A stretch of 10,098 nt of DNA from Acidobacteriota bacterium (lineage in GTDB: Bacteria; Acidobacteriota; Terriglobia; UBA7540): NCBI GenBank assembly GCA_003224635.1, contig QHZK01000365.1:1-10098 (forward strand). Reading direction: 5' to 3'. Of this stretch, positions 1-6,392 are shown piece by piece. Position numbers and translations under genes: made by a program. Each line of letters begins with the position of its first letter. Position 1 is the first letter of the stretch. The notes beneath the pieces are model-generated. The model worked only from the letters and a program-made list of their open reading frames with translations. It was not told the DNA's origin and did not search any database.

Positions 1-357
1 GAATCCGCCGTCGACCGTGAACCCCGTGACCACGATCGACGGGCACAGCGCCTCGCGGTCGCTCGCACAGTACTCGCAGGCGCCGCAGGTGGAATAAATC
101 CAGGGGATGCCGGCGCGGTCGCCCACCTTGAAGTTCGTGACGCCCGCACCCACCGCTTCGACCACGCCCACGGCCTCGTGGCCCATAATCAGAGGCAGCT
201 TGGGCAGCCGCCATTCGCCCGACGCAAGGTGCAGGTCGGTGTGGCAGACGCCGCAGGCCTTGACTCGGATCAACATTTCGCCCGGACCGGGTTGTGGGTC
301 GGCGACGACTTCAACCACGAGCGGCGCACCGGGCTTGTGGAGCACGGCGGCTTTCAT
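1..357 (-). CDS. Zinc-dependent alcohol dehydrogenase, N-terminal 119 residues (3' end outside window)
   Basis: Medium-chain, zinc-dependent alcohol dehydrogenase of the AdhP type, expected to oxidise primary alcohols (or reduce aldehydes) with NAD(P) in the cytoplasm. Reading begins at ATG 357 (MKAAVLHKPG) and stays open to the window edge. Visible GroES-like domain features are the catalytic zinc Cys38 in GVCHTDLH, the GHE motif at 59-61, the VGDR turn at 78-81, and the structural-zinc cysteines 91, 94, 97 and 105 (C-x2-C-x2-C-x7-C). The text ends at VTGFTVDGGF, just before the usual junction to the Rossmann domain. No clear Shine-Dalgarno sequence precedes the start. It lies 142 bases downstream of atpE on the same strand and is functionally unrelated, so it probably begins a separate unit. 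Family is certain; the exact substrate cannot be told. Confidence 0.93.
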   Translation of the reverse strand, partial: MKAAVLHKPGAPLVVEVVADPQPGPGEMLIRVKACGVCHTDLHLASGEWRLPKLPLIMGHEAVGVVEAVGAGVTNFKVGDRAGIPWIYSTCGACEYCASDREALCPSIVVTGFTVDGGF

Positions 358-444
358 GCGTTTGGGATATCAGATTTCGGATTGAGCAGAGGTAGCCACG
401 GTCAGCTCTTTCCTGAGCGTGGGCATCGGCTTCCGGACAAGAAC

Positions 445-476
445 CCACGGTCCATTACGAGGCGAATTGACCGTGG
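445..476 (-). terminator. Possible terminator hairpin after atpE
   Basis: An 8-bp perfect inverted repeat (445-452 with 469-476, CCACGGTC / GACCGTGG) encloses a 16-base loop, 24 bases past the atpE stop codon. A second, imperfect pairing (391-404 with 468-481, 13 of 14) uses the same right arm. Only a weak T-rich stretch (GTTCTTGT) follows on the transcribed strand, so intrinsic termination is plausible but not strong. It fits the functional break between the ATP synthase genes and the dehydrogenase. I see nothing else in the gap 358-499. Confidence 0.35.
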
Positions 477-499
477 CCACCGCTCGACGTGATGCACTA

Positions 500-826
500 C
501 TACTTGGGAATCGTGACCTTGGCAAAGATAATGGCGAAGGTGTACAGCGCCATCGACTCGATCAGCACCAGGGCAAGGATGAGCAGGAACTGGATCCCAG
601 GGCGAGCCCCCGGGTTGCGCCCCAAGCCCTCACACGCTGCCGCAGTCGCCCTTGCCTGCGCATAGCCGCAGCCCGCTGACGCAATCGCCATGGCAAATCC
701 GGAAGTGATGGCGATCCACTTGATGGTTTCGGGAGTCGCCCCACCTCCCGGCGTCTGCCCAAAAACAGGTACCGCCACCAGTAAACCCGCTGCCGCGAAC
801 AGAAACATCAGGATGCTACGCTTCAC
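500..826 (-). CDS. atpE: F1Fo ATP synthase subunit c, with N-terminal signal-like extension
   Basis: Ring-forming c subunit of the Fo rotor, carrying the coupling ion through the membrane. The start is GTG 826, chosen because an AAGGAGGA site (831-838) sits just upstream; the longer open frame above it is not coding. The 108-residue protein exceeds the usual 70-90 because residues 1-23 (MKRSILMFLF...VFG) resemble a signal peptide or extra hydrophobic segment. Helix 1 is about 36-62, the polar loop has R70-N71-P72, and helix 2 is about 78-103 with ion-binding Glu90. Counting without gaps from the loop, Gln57, Glu90, Ser91 and Tyr95 fall on the residues that bind Na+ in the Ilyobacter c-ring (Q32, E65, S66, Y70), though Val63 is Leu88 and the motif I proline is Cys53. 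Coupling ion is therefore open. It is the last ATP synthase gene of the cluster, 236 bases after atpB. Confidence 0.95.
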   Translation of the reverse strand: MKRSILMFLFAAAGLLVAVPVFGQTPGGGATPETIKWIAITSGFAMAIASAGCGYAQARATAAACEGLGRNPGARPGIQFLLILALVLIESMALYTFAIIFAKVTIPK

Positions 827-830
827 TTCT

Positions 831-862
831 TCCTCCTTGAGGCCCGACCGCCTATGGCGGTC
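831..862 (-). promoter_or_regulatory. Ribosome binding site and adjoining hairpin of atpE
   Basis: On the minus strand a strong AAGGAGGA (831-838) lies 4 bases before GTG 826 and fixes that start. Seven bases further upstream is a perfect 7-bp hairpin with a three-base loop (846-852 with 856-862, GACCGCC / GGCGGTC). A stem so close to the ribosome site could stabilise a processed atpE message or tune its translation, which would suit a subunit needed in many copies. The function is inference; the stem and the site are visible. Confidence 0.5.
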
Positions 863-985
863 AAACCCCTTATGAATTTCCGCCAGGAGGTGGTTCCCCG
901 ACACCGCATCGTACAGACGGGGCTCACACTGGTCGGTTATGTGATGCCGCGCGAACCTGCTACGCCTTCAAACCGGACCTTCCCT

Positions 986-1010
986 CCCCTCTCCCCTCGC
1001 GGGAGAGGGG
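986..1010. repeat. C/G-rich hairpin repeat between atpB and atpE
   Basis: A perfect 10-bp stem (986-995 CCCCTCTCCC with 1001-1010 GGGAGAGGGG) has the five-base loop CTCGC and is followed by GGCAGGGGGTGAGGGG-like sequence to about 1025. This text type is a familiar dispersed intergenic repeat in GC-rich bacterial genomes. It occupies the middle of the 236-base gap (827-1062), where I see no gene. In the transcript it would form a stable stem that could partly separate atpE from atpB expression. Confidence 0.7.
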
Positions 1011-1062
1011 CAGGGGGTGAGGGGCGCCTGTTGCTCAATTCTACAGAACCAGCAAAATCGGA

Positions 1063-1824
1063 TCAGTGCTCCTCCGACACGGCAAGGCTGATGTAAATGG
1101 CCGGAAGCAACATGAAGATGTAAGCCTGCAACAGGGAGACAAAGATGTGCAAGGCCGCAAAAAGGACAGGGACGAGGATCGGGACGAGTCCCGAGAAAAC
1201 CTGGTCCAGCAGATCACCAACCATCATGTTGGCGTAGAGACGGACGCTGAGCGAAAGCAGCCGTCCAACATTGCCCACGACTTCGATGGGAAACATGATG
1301 AAGCCGATGAGGAACATCGGCCCCCAGACGTGCTTGAGATATCCCAGGGGTCCGTGTTGGCGAAGCCCGTGAAAATTGTAATAAAGGAACGCGGCTACCG
1401 CGCAGCCGAGTGTCACCTGGATGTGGGCGGTGGGCGTTTCAAGAGTCGGGACCAGACCAAGCAGGTTGCACAGCGCCACCAGAATACCCAAAGTGCCAAT
1501 CATCGTCACATACCGGCCCCCCTCATGACCGATGATCTCGTCGGTCATGTTTCGCGTGAACTCGACCACGACCTCCATCAGATGCTGGAACTTGCTTGGG
1601 TTTTCCACCGACAACCGCGATTTCAGGACCGCTGCCGCCACGAGGATTACCAGGAGCGCCAGGATTTCCATGGCGATGTAATCTGGAATCGGATGCGCGG
1701 CGCCGGGCTCAGGGGGCCGCAGCCACTCGAACCCCGGCGCTGCCGCGATCGCCGCCAGCAGCGCATTGACGGCGCCACCGAATAGCTTATTGAGCAGCGC
1801 CGTGAACCACAATTCGTGTTCCAT
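1063..1824 (-). CDS. atpB: F1Fo ATP synthase subunit a
   Basis: Membrane stator subunit a of ATP synthase, forming the two ion half-channels against the c-ring. The 253-residue protein starts at ATG 1824 (MEHELWFTAL); an open frame continues upstream to 1929 but its text is repeat sequence and unlike the family. The essential arginine is Arg195 in SLSVRLYANMMVGDLL, equivalent to E. coli aArg210. Gln233 in the last helix (LLQAYIFMLLPAIYISLAV) matches the conserved glutamine of helix 6. Five to six hydrophobic segments are visible, with the YYNFHG segment (148-153) in the middle. No good Shine-Dalgarno sequence precedes the start, and a repeat element lies 58 bases upstream (1883-1992), so translation may depend on the upstream message. 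It lies between atpI and atpE, as usual for the Fo module. Confidence 0.97.
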   Translation of the reverse strand: MEHELWFTALLNKLFGGAVNALLAAIAAAPGFEWLRPPEPGAAHPIPDYIAMEILALLVILVAAAVLKSRLSVENPSKFQHLMEVVVEFTRNMTDEIIGHEGGRYVTMIGTLGILVALCNLLGLVPTLETPTAHIQVTLGCAVAAFLYYNFHGLRQHGPLGYLKHVWGPMFLIGFIMFPIEVVGNVGRLLSLSVRLYANMMVGDLLDQVFSGLVPILVPVLFAALHIFVSLLQAYIFMLLPAIYISLAVSEEH

Positions 1825-1882
1825 AGTGTGTCGCTCACATCCCGCTCGTCGGTTTTGAGAAGCTGAGAAACGATGAACAACC

Positions 1883-1992
1883 TCACGCAAAGGCGCCAAG
1901 GCGCAAAGACCTGCCCTTAACGCAGCCAAGGGACCTGCAACGGGAAACTCTTTGTTGCTTTACGATCTTGGCGGCTTCGCGCCTTTGCGTGA
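1883..1992. repeat. Short element with 14-bp terminal inverted repeats between atpI and atpB
   Basis: The ends are a perfect 14-bp inverted repeat: TCACGCAAAGGCGC at 1883-1896 and its reverse complement at 1979-1992. Internal halves continue with partial complementarity (AAGGCGCAAAG against CTTGGCGGCTTCGCG). The TTTGCGTGA / TCACGCAAAG type is a common dispersed, MITE-like palindrome. No gene lies inside, and I find no clear target duplication. It fills about half of the 211-base gap 1825-2035; the rest shows no further feature that I can name. Confidence 0.65.
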
Positions 1993-2035
1993 AATGCGTT
2001 TGACTCTGCAACGATTTCCTCAGACCTTCGAGTCG

Positions 2036-2437
2036 CTACGAGGCTCGCAGACCGTATCGAACCTGGATGATGGCCTCGACCAGAACGCCACCGACCGGGA
2101 CGAAGAGTCCGGCCATGACTGCGCCTAAGGGCAGCCAGCCTGTCCGGTAGACCAAGTAAACCCCGGCAAACGCCAGCGGATACCGCGCCGCAAATTTGAG
2201 GACCACGCGCTTGGGAACGCGGGGCTCGGCGGCGCCGAGCGCCTTCACCACAGCCTGGTGGAGCCACCGGTAATTCAAGATAGCCAGCGCCGCGCCCAGC
2301 GCGAATGCAGCCGCTACGCGCGCGCTTCCGCTCAGCAGGGCGGCGAGGGTCCCCGCCAGGGCTACAGCCGCCATCCACTGCGGGAGGCGCGCTTCAGCTC
2401 GCGCCGGGTCCGCGGTTTGAAGTGTCTCCGCTCCCAT
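2036..2437 (-). CDS. atpI: ATP synthase subunit I-like membrane protein
   Basis: Small membrane protein of the ATP synthase I (AtpI) family, thought to help c-ring assembly or magnesium uptake rather than catalysis. The 133 residues show four hydrophobic segments (about 21-37, 40-58, 86-98, 103-125) and a basic loop (REPRVPKRVVLKF region, 72-82). It is identified mainly by size, topology, an NYRWL motif at 55-59, and position between atpZ and atpB. The start ATG 2437 lies inside atpZ, giving a 44-base overlap, and directly follows a dispersed repeat whose GCGAAGGGG end acts as the only ribosome-site-like text. An internal ATG (residue 22) is a possible alternative start without a better site. 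Sequence conservation in this family is low, so the name rests partly on context. Confidence 0.8.
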   Translation of the reverse strand: MGAETLQTADPARAEARLPQWMAAVALAGTLAALLSGSARVAAAFALGAALAILNYRWLHQAVVKALGAAEPRVPKRVVLKFAARYPLAFAGVYLVYRTGWLPLGAVMAGLFVPVGGVLVEAIIQVRYGLRAS

Positions 2438-2684
2438 CCCCTTCGCTCCGCTCAGGGCAGGCTTTTTCAGCGCGCGTCAGGATGCGCAGGACCTCGATAA
2501 ACCCGGCGGCCGCGCCCACCACGGCCATCACCACGGCCAGTACCGGGCTCGTGCGCAGCCACCGGTCCAGACACCAGCCGATCGCGTAACCTGCCCCAAG
2601 GCCGCCCGGCAGAATGAAGCCCAGGCCCGTATAATACGCCACTTGCGCCCACACGTTCGACTGCTTCTCCCAGCGCGGGTCCAC
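2394..2684 (-). CDS. atpZ: AtpZ/AtpI-type ATP synthase accessory subunit with repeat-derived C-terminus
   Basis: AtpZ-like Fo accessory protein (ATPase gene 1 family), a two-helix membrane protein encoded ahead of the Fo genes and linked to assembly or ion supply. Start is GTG 2684, supported by GGAGG (2689-2693) 4 bases upstream. The 96 residues hold two transmembrane hairpin segments, about 18-38 (GLGFILPGGLGAGYAIGW) and 47-68 (PVLAVVMAVVGAAAGFIEVL), with the glycine-rich pattern of the family. The tail after about residue 74 contains CPERSEG, which is the translation of a dispersed DNA repeat (2439-2463), followed by a polar, low-complexity end. This tail creates the 44-base overlap with atpI and is probably not part of the ancestral protein. 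nuoN ends only 12 bases upstream, so the gene is almost surely co-transcribed with complex I genes. Confidence 0.85.
   Translation of the reverse strand: MDPRWEKQSNVWAQVAYYTGLGFILPGGLGAGYAIGWCLDRWLRTSPVLAVVMAVVGAAAGFIEVLRILTRAEKACPERSEGDGSGDTSNRGPGAS
2439..2463. repeat. Dispersed CPERSEG-coding repeat inside atpZ
   Basis: Plus strand reads CCCTTCGCTCCGCTCAGGG followed by CAGGCT. This is a widely dispersed palindromic repeat that yields CPERSEG when read in this frame. It shares the TGAGCGNAGCGAAG core with the repeat at 4404-4425. Here it lies in frame in the 3' end of atpZ and just upstream of the atpI start. Confidence 0.7.
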
Positions 2685-2696
2685 AGATCCTCCAGG

Positions 2697-4187
2697 CTAG
2701 GAGAAGAACGGCTGCGCCGCCTTCTGCGCCCAGACGATGAAAGGCTGCGGATAAAGACCGATAATCAACGTTGCGCTCAGGGTAACGGCGAGCGCGACGG
2801 TCAGGCCCGGACTGGTGGCCAGGGGGATCGTGTCCGGCGCCTTCTTCATGAACATCGCCACCACGATCCGAAAGTAATAGTATAGCGCGACGACCGCATA
2901 AGCCACAGCCAGCAGGGCCAGCCCGTAATGCCGTGTCTCGATGAGCGAGTAGAATATCCAGTATTTGCCGATGAAGCCGGCGGTCGGAGGAACGCCGGCG
3001 AGCGAAAGCAGGAAGATCAGCATGAGGACGGCGGGACCGGGGGCGCGCGCCATGAGGCCCGAGAGGTCGTCAATCTCATCGCCGATCAGGTCCCTGCGGC
3101 GCATCATGATGATCACGGCAAAGGCCCCCAGATTCATGAAGGCGTAGACGAGCAGGTAAATGATCACCGCGGTGAGGCCGTCGCGGTTGCCCGGCGACGC
3201 CGTGTCCGCAGCCGCAATGACCCCGAGCAGCAGGTACCCGACGTGAGAAATCGTGGAGTATCCGAAGAACCTCTTGACGTTGGTCTGGGTGATAGCGGCC
3301 AGGTTCCCGAGCGTCATCGTAGCGATAGCCACTCCGATCATCAGCGCCTGCCATTCAACGTTCAACGGCCGGATGCAAGCAAACAAGATGCGCAGCAGGA
3401 TCGCAAAAGAAGCCACCTTGGGGCCGACCGAGATGAAGGCGGTGATGGAGGTGGGCGCGCCCTCGTAGGCGTCCGGGGTCCACTGGTGGAAGGGAACGGC
3501 AGCGATCTTGAAGAAGAGTCCCGCGAGCAGCGTAACCATCGCCACCCAGGAGAGAGGATCGGTAGAAGGACGCTGAGAAAGCCGCGCCGCGATCTCTGCC
3601 AGCTTCGTCGAACCGCCGATGCCGTAGAGCAGCGACATGCCGTAGAGCAGGAGGCCGGAGGAAAACGCCCCCAGCAAGAAGAACTTGACCGCCGCCTCGT
3701 TCGATCGCCGGTTGCCGCGCAGAAAACCTGTCAGCACGTATTCGCACAAGGCCATCAGTTCGAGAGCAATGAACAGCACAATGAGGTCCGTGCCGGAGGC
3801 CAGGAACATCATCCCGACGGCCGAGAACAGCACCAGGGCGTAGTATTCGCCGTAGTGCGCGTCCTCGATTTCGAGATATTTTGCCGAAATCATCACGACC
3901 AGCGCCGTCGCCAGCACGATGATCAGCTTCAGGTAGATGGCGAACGTATCCAGCGTGAACCTTCCGTCAAAGCCTACGTAGGGCGCTTCGCCTGCGAACC
4001 TTCTCCAGAACCATGCAAGCTGGTACGCGGCGAACCCCAGCCCGATGAGCGCCGCCACCGCGTTCAGATACTTTTCGCGCTTCTCGACCAGAAAGTCGAG
4101 CAGGAGGATCGCCAGGCCAAAGACGGTCACCAAGATTTCGGGCTTGATGGCCTGGTAGTCGGCGGCTTGAAAGAAGGCGTTCCACAT
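2697..4187 (-). CDS. nuoN: NADH-quinone oxidoreductase subunit N
   Basis: One of three antiporter-like, proton-translocating membrane subunits of respiratory complex I. The 496-residue protein is full length for the family and begins at ATG 4187, with GGAG 10 bases upstream. Key charged residues are present: Glu143 in ALELMAL, Lys227 in FFKIAAVPFHQWTPDAYEG, Lys257 in SVGPKVAS and Lys408 in AGFIGKYW. These are equivalent to E. coli NuoN E133, K217, K247 and K395. About fourteen hydrophobic helices can be traced. It follows nuoM after a repeat-filled gap and is followed after 12 bases by atpZ, an arrangement that couples complex I and ATP synthase gene expression. No frameshift or missing motif is seen. 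Confidence 0.98.
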   Translation of the reverse strand: MWNAFFQAADYQAIKPEILVTVFGLAILLLDFLVEKREKYLNAVAALIGLGFAAYQLAWFWRRFAGEAPYVGFDGRFTLDTFAIYLKLIIVLATALVVMISAKYLEIEDAHYGEYYALVLFSAVGMMFLASGTDLIVLFIALELMALCEYVLTGFLRGNRRSNEAAVKFFLLGAFSSGLLLYGMSLLYGIGGSTKLAEIAARLSQRPSTDPLSWVAMVTLLAGLFFKIAAVPFHQWTPDAYEGAPTSITAFISVGPKVASFAILLRILFACIRPLNVEWQALMIGVAIATMTLGNLAAITQTNVKRFFGYSTISHVGYLLLGVIAAADTASPGNRDGLTAVIIYLLVYAFMNLGAFAVIIMMRRRDLIGDEIDDLSGLMARAPGPAVLMLIFLLSLAGVPPTAGFIGKYWIFYSLIETRHYGLALLAVAYAVVALYYYFRIVVAMFMKKAPDTIPLATSPGLTVALAVTLSATLIIGLYPQPFIVWAQKAAQPFFS

Positions 4188-4225
4188 CAGTGCGTGACTC
4201 CAGGGACCTGCTCGTCCTTAAGTCG

Positions 4226-4246
4226 CGGCGGAAGGGCGGGGTTTTA
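4226..4246. repeat. Inverted copy of the nuoM 3' coding sequence
   Basis: CGGCGGAAGGGCGGGGTTTTA at 4226-4246 matches the reverse complement of 4453-4473 at 19 of 21 positions. The latter codes for the PAEGRVF part of the NuoM tail. The following bases to about 4265 (AACCCTGCCGTAAGGCGGGG) look like part of the same dispersed repeat. With the element at 4306-4461 it makes a nested palindrome across the nuoM-nuoN gap. Confidence 0.6.
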
Positions 4247-4305
4247 ACCCTGCCGTAAGGCGGGGCAAGAAAACCAAATAGTTATTTTCCCTTCTCCTTT
4301 TCGGT

Positions 4306-4461
4306 GGGTCTAAAGAGGTTGCTGAAAAAGTCCGCCAGCCTGTCATTCTGAGGAGCCGAAGGCGACGAAGAATCTCGCAGTGCGGAATTTTCAGAGCGAG
4401 ATTCTTCGCTGCGCTCAGAATGACATGCCTCAAGGCTTTTTCACCAACCTGCTAAAGACCC
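4306..4461. repeat. Palindromic dispersed element overlapping the 3' end of nuoM
   Basis: Outer arms 4306-4330 and 4436-4461 are inverted copies, 22 of 26 positions including one single-base gap. Inside are two further perfect inverted pairs: TGTCATTCTGAG (4341-4352 with 4414-4425) and CGAAGAATCTCGC (4366-4378 with 4396-4408), around a 17-base loop. The CATTCTGAG...GAAGAATCTCGC text is a well-known type of dispersed repeat in such genomes. The right arm carries the last codons and the TGA of nuoM (4430-4432). There is no open reading frame of its own. It fills most of the nuoN-nuoM gap (4188-4429). Confidence 0.75.
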
Positions 4462-5963
4462 GCCCTTCCGCCGGGCCGGCCGCTACGGGCGCCGAGAAGA
4501 AACCAGGGTTCACGCGCTCGACGATGTTGGTTACGGGCCTTTCGAGCACGTTGAAGAAGGGCTTGGGGTAGAGCCCGATCCAGAAAGCCGCAACGACCAG
4601 CGGCACGAGCGTCATCACCTCGCGAAAACTCAAGTCCTTCAGCGCCTGGTTCTTGGGATTGTCGCAGGGGCCGAACATCGTGCGCTGGTAGAGCCAGAGC
4701 ATGTACGCCGCGCCGAGAACGATGCCCGAGACGGCCCAGGCCGCCCAGCGCCAGTTCACTTCAAACGCGCCCTGCAAAATCGTGAATTCGCCGATAAACC
4801 CGTTCAGCAGCGGCAGGCCGATGCTCGAGAGCATGACGATCATGAAGAGCGTCGCGTAAACGGGCATCACGTTCGAGAGCCCGCCAAACTCCTTGATCTC
4901 GCGCGTGTGGCGCCGCTCGTAAATCAGGCCCACGATCAAGAAGAGCGCGCCCGTCGAAATTCCGTGGTTGATCTGCTGGAGGATGCTGCCCGAGAGACCG
5001 TGCGGGTTGAGGGCAAAGATGCCCAGCGTGCAGAATCCCAGATGGCTGACGGAAGAATAGGCAATCAGCTTTTTCATGTCGCGCTGCATGAGCGAGACCA
5101 GCGCGCCGTAGACGATAGCGACGATCGACAGCGCCACCATGATCTTGACCGTCGTCGAGTTGCGGCTGTAGTCGGGGAGGAGCGGCAGCGAAAAGCGGAT
5201 GAAGCCGTAGGTGCCCATCTTCAGCAGGACCCCCGCCAGGATCACCGACCCCGCCGTCGGCGCCTCCACGTGAGCGTCCGGCAGCCAGGTATGGAACGGG
5301 AACATCGGCACCTTGATGGCAAAGCCGATCATGAACGCCCAGAAGACCCACTTCTGGAGGCTCCACGGCCAGTTGAACTTCATGAGCTCGAGGACGTTGA
5401 AGGTGTACACGCCGGTCGCGCTGTGATAATGGAAGTAGAGCGCCAGGATGCCGAGCAGCATCAGGACCGAGCCCGACAGCGTGTACAGGAAGAACTTGAT
5501 GGCGGTACATCGGCACCAGCATCACTTCCCAGAAAACGTAAAACAGGAAGAAGTCGAGCGACATGAAAACGCCGAGCATGCCCACCTGCAGAAGCATGAA
5601 CATGGCGTAGTATTCCTTCACGCGCTCTTCGATTGCCGACCAGGACGAAAGGACCGACAAGAAGCCGAGCACGGTAGTCAGCATGATGAGCAGGAAGCTG
5701 ATGCCGTCGATCCCCAGGTGGTAGTGCGCGCCAATCGAAGCGATCCATTCGTGGTCCTCGATGAACTTGAACTGCTGGTCCGGCGCCTCACTCGGGAACC
5801 AGAGGACCAGCGGCAGCGAAACCAGGAAGTCCGCGAACATGACGATGTTGGCCCACCACTTGACGGCTTGCTTGTTCTCTCCGGAGATGAAAAGCAGCGG
5901 GACCGTTCCCACAAGCGGGGTGAAGAGGATGATGGTCAGGATGTGGTCGTGAAGGAGCTGCAT
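4430..5963 (-). pseudogene. nuoM: NADH-quinone oxidoreductase subunit M, split by a frameshifting deletion
   Basis: Proton-pumping, antiporter-like complex I subunit. Codons from ATG 5963 (GAGG site 7 bases upstream) give 153 normal residues, through Glu146 in FWEVMLVPMY. The frame then changes at 5504: family text resumes as AIKFFLYTLSGSVLMLLGIL in another frame (5503-4430, 357 residues). The family has about 14 residues (FLIGxWGG...LYA type) between MY and AIKFF. A loss of about 44 bases therefore explains both the gap and the frame. The second part holds the essential lysine in GFAIKVPMFPFHTWLPDAH, and the summed length (about 525) fits NuoM. In the original frame translation would run on to a stop at 4761, giving 247 meaningless residues. 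The last 14 or so residues are repeat-derived. This is either a real mutation, which should cripple complex I, or an assembly error; the otherwise perfect conservation favours error or a recent event. Confidence 0.9.
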
Positions 5964-5984
5964 ATTCAGCCTCAGGAACTAAAC

Positions 5985-6019
5985 AGAAGCTAGAAGCTAG
6001 AAGTTAGAAGTCAGAATGG
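5985..6019. repeat. 7-base tandem array, nuoM side of the second insert
   Basis: Five consecutive units on the plus strand follow the form AGAAGNN: AGAAGCT twice, then AGAAGTT, AGAAGTC and AGAATGG. They begin 21 bases upstream of the nuoM start. The stop codon and last residues (LTSNF) of the four-helix-bundle gene are encoded inside this array. It is inverted relative to the array at 6372-6420; the pair AGAAGCTAGAAGT (5992-6004) and its reverse complement (6405-6417) is a perfect 13-bp match. Confidence 0.85.
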
Positions 6020-6392
6020 CGCCGGCATACGAATTCAGGAGTCGGCTGACCTCATCCAGTGTGTGAATCAGCGCCCGCGTCTCACCGTAGCCGAGGGCTT
6101 GCGCCAGAATCAAGTAATAGCGGCTCTCCTCAACAGAGCCTTCCGCTGTATTCATGAAGCGGGCCTTGTCAGCCTTTCCGCGTTTGCGGAACCCTTCCGC
6201 AATATTTGCGGGAATGGAAACAGCCGCCCTCCGCATCTGGCTGCAGAGACCGTATGTCTCGTGCTTCGGGAAACCTGCCGTCAGTTCATAAACTCCCAAT
6301 ACGAACTCGTGCGCCTTGTGCGCCAGACTACGAGGTCCTCGAAGCTCTTCGCCGGCGGACGGTTGTGTGCATTCTGGCTTCTCATTTCTCAC
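5997..6392 (-). CDS. Four-helix-bundle protein, S23/IVP family, with 2-base frameshift near N-terminus
   Basis: Member of the four-helix-bundle family first seen as the S23 ORF of 23S rRNA intervening sequences and related to the Avd proteins of diversity-generating retroelements. Its molecular role is not established. From about residue 27 the text is typical: KAHEFVLGVYELT, YGLCSQMRRAAVSIPANIAEGF (47-68), then the ESRYYLILAQALGYG helix (89-103). The first 25 residues are not typical. In another frame, from ATG 6385, the DNA reads KSFEDLVVWR, the expected N-terminus, and joins KAHEF exactly if the two bases at 6318-6319 are removed. The gene thus carries a 2-base insertion. The present open frame instead uses GTG 6392, one repeat unit upstream. 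Both start and stop lie in 7-base arrays. It sits between nuoL and nuoM and has no known link to respiration. It may be a decaying copy. Confidence 0.85.
   Translation of the reverse strand: MRNEKPECTQPSAGEELRGPRSLAHKAHEFVLGVYELTAGFPKHETYGLCSQMRRAAVSIPANIAEGFRKRGKADKARFMNTAEGSVEESRYYLILAQALGYGETRALIHTLDEVSRLLNSYAGAILTSNF

Noticed and set aside
827..904. Longer AtpE from an upstream start (134 residues)
   Set aside because: The extra residues are charged and come from hairpin and leader sequence. The strong AAGGAGGA at 831-838 places the start at GTG 826.
1066..1785. 239-residue plus-strand open frame opposite atpB
   Set aside because: Charged, featureless shadow of atpB with no ribosome site.
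1825..1929. Upstream extension of atpB by 35 residues
   Set aside because: The extended text is unlike subunit a and partly lies in the 1883-1992 repeat. MEHELWF at 1824 is a natural start.
2928..4247. Open frame of 439 residues on the plus strand opposite nuoN
   Set aside because: Its translation is rich in H, R, E, D and Q without any domain, as expected from the antisense of a membrane-protein gene. nuoN is clearly the coding strand.
4761..5504. 247 residues read in the original nuoM frame past the break
   Set aside because: No family resemblance; the correct NuoM text is in the other frame over the same bases. It is an accidental open frame in GC-rich DNA.
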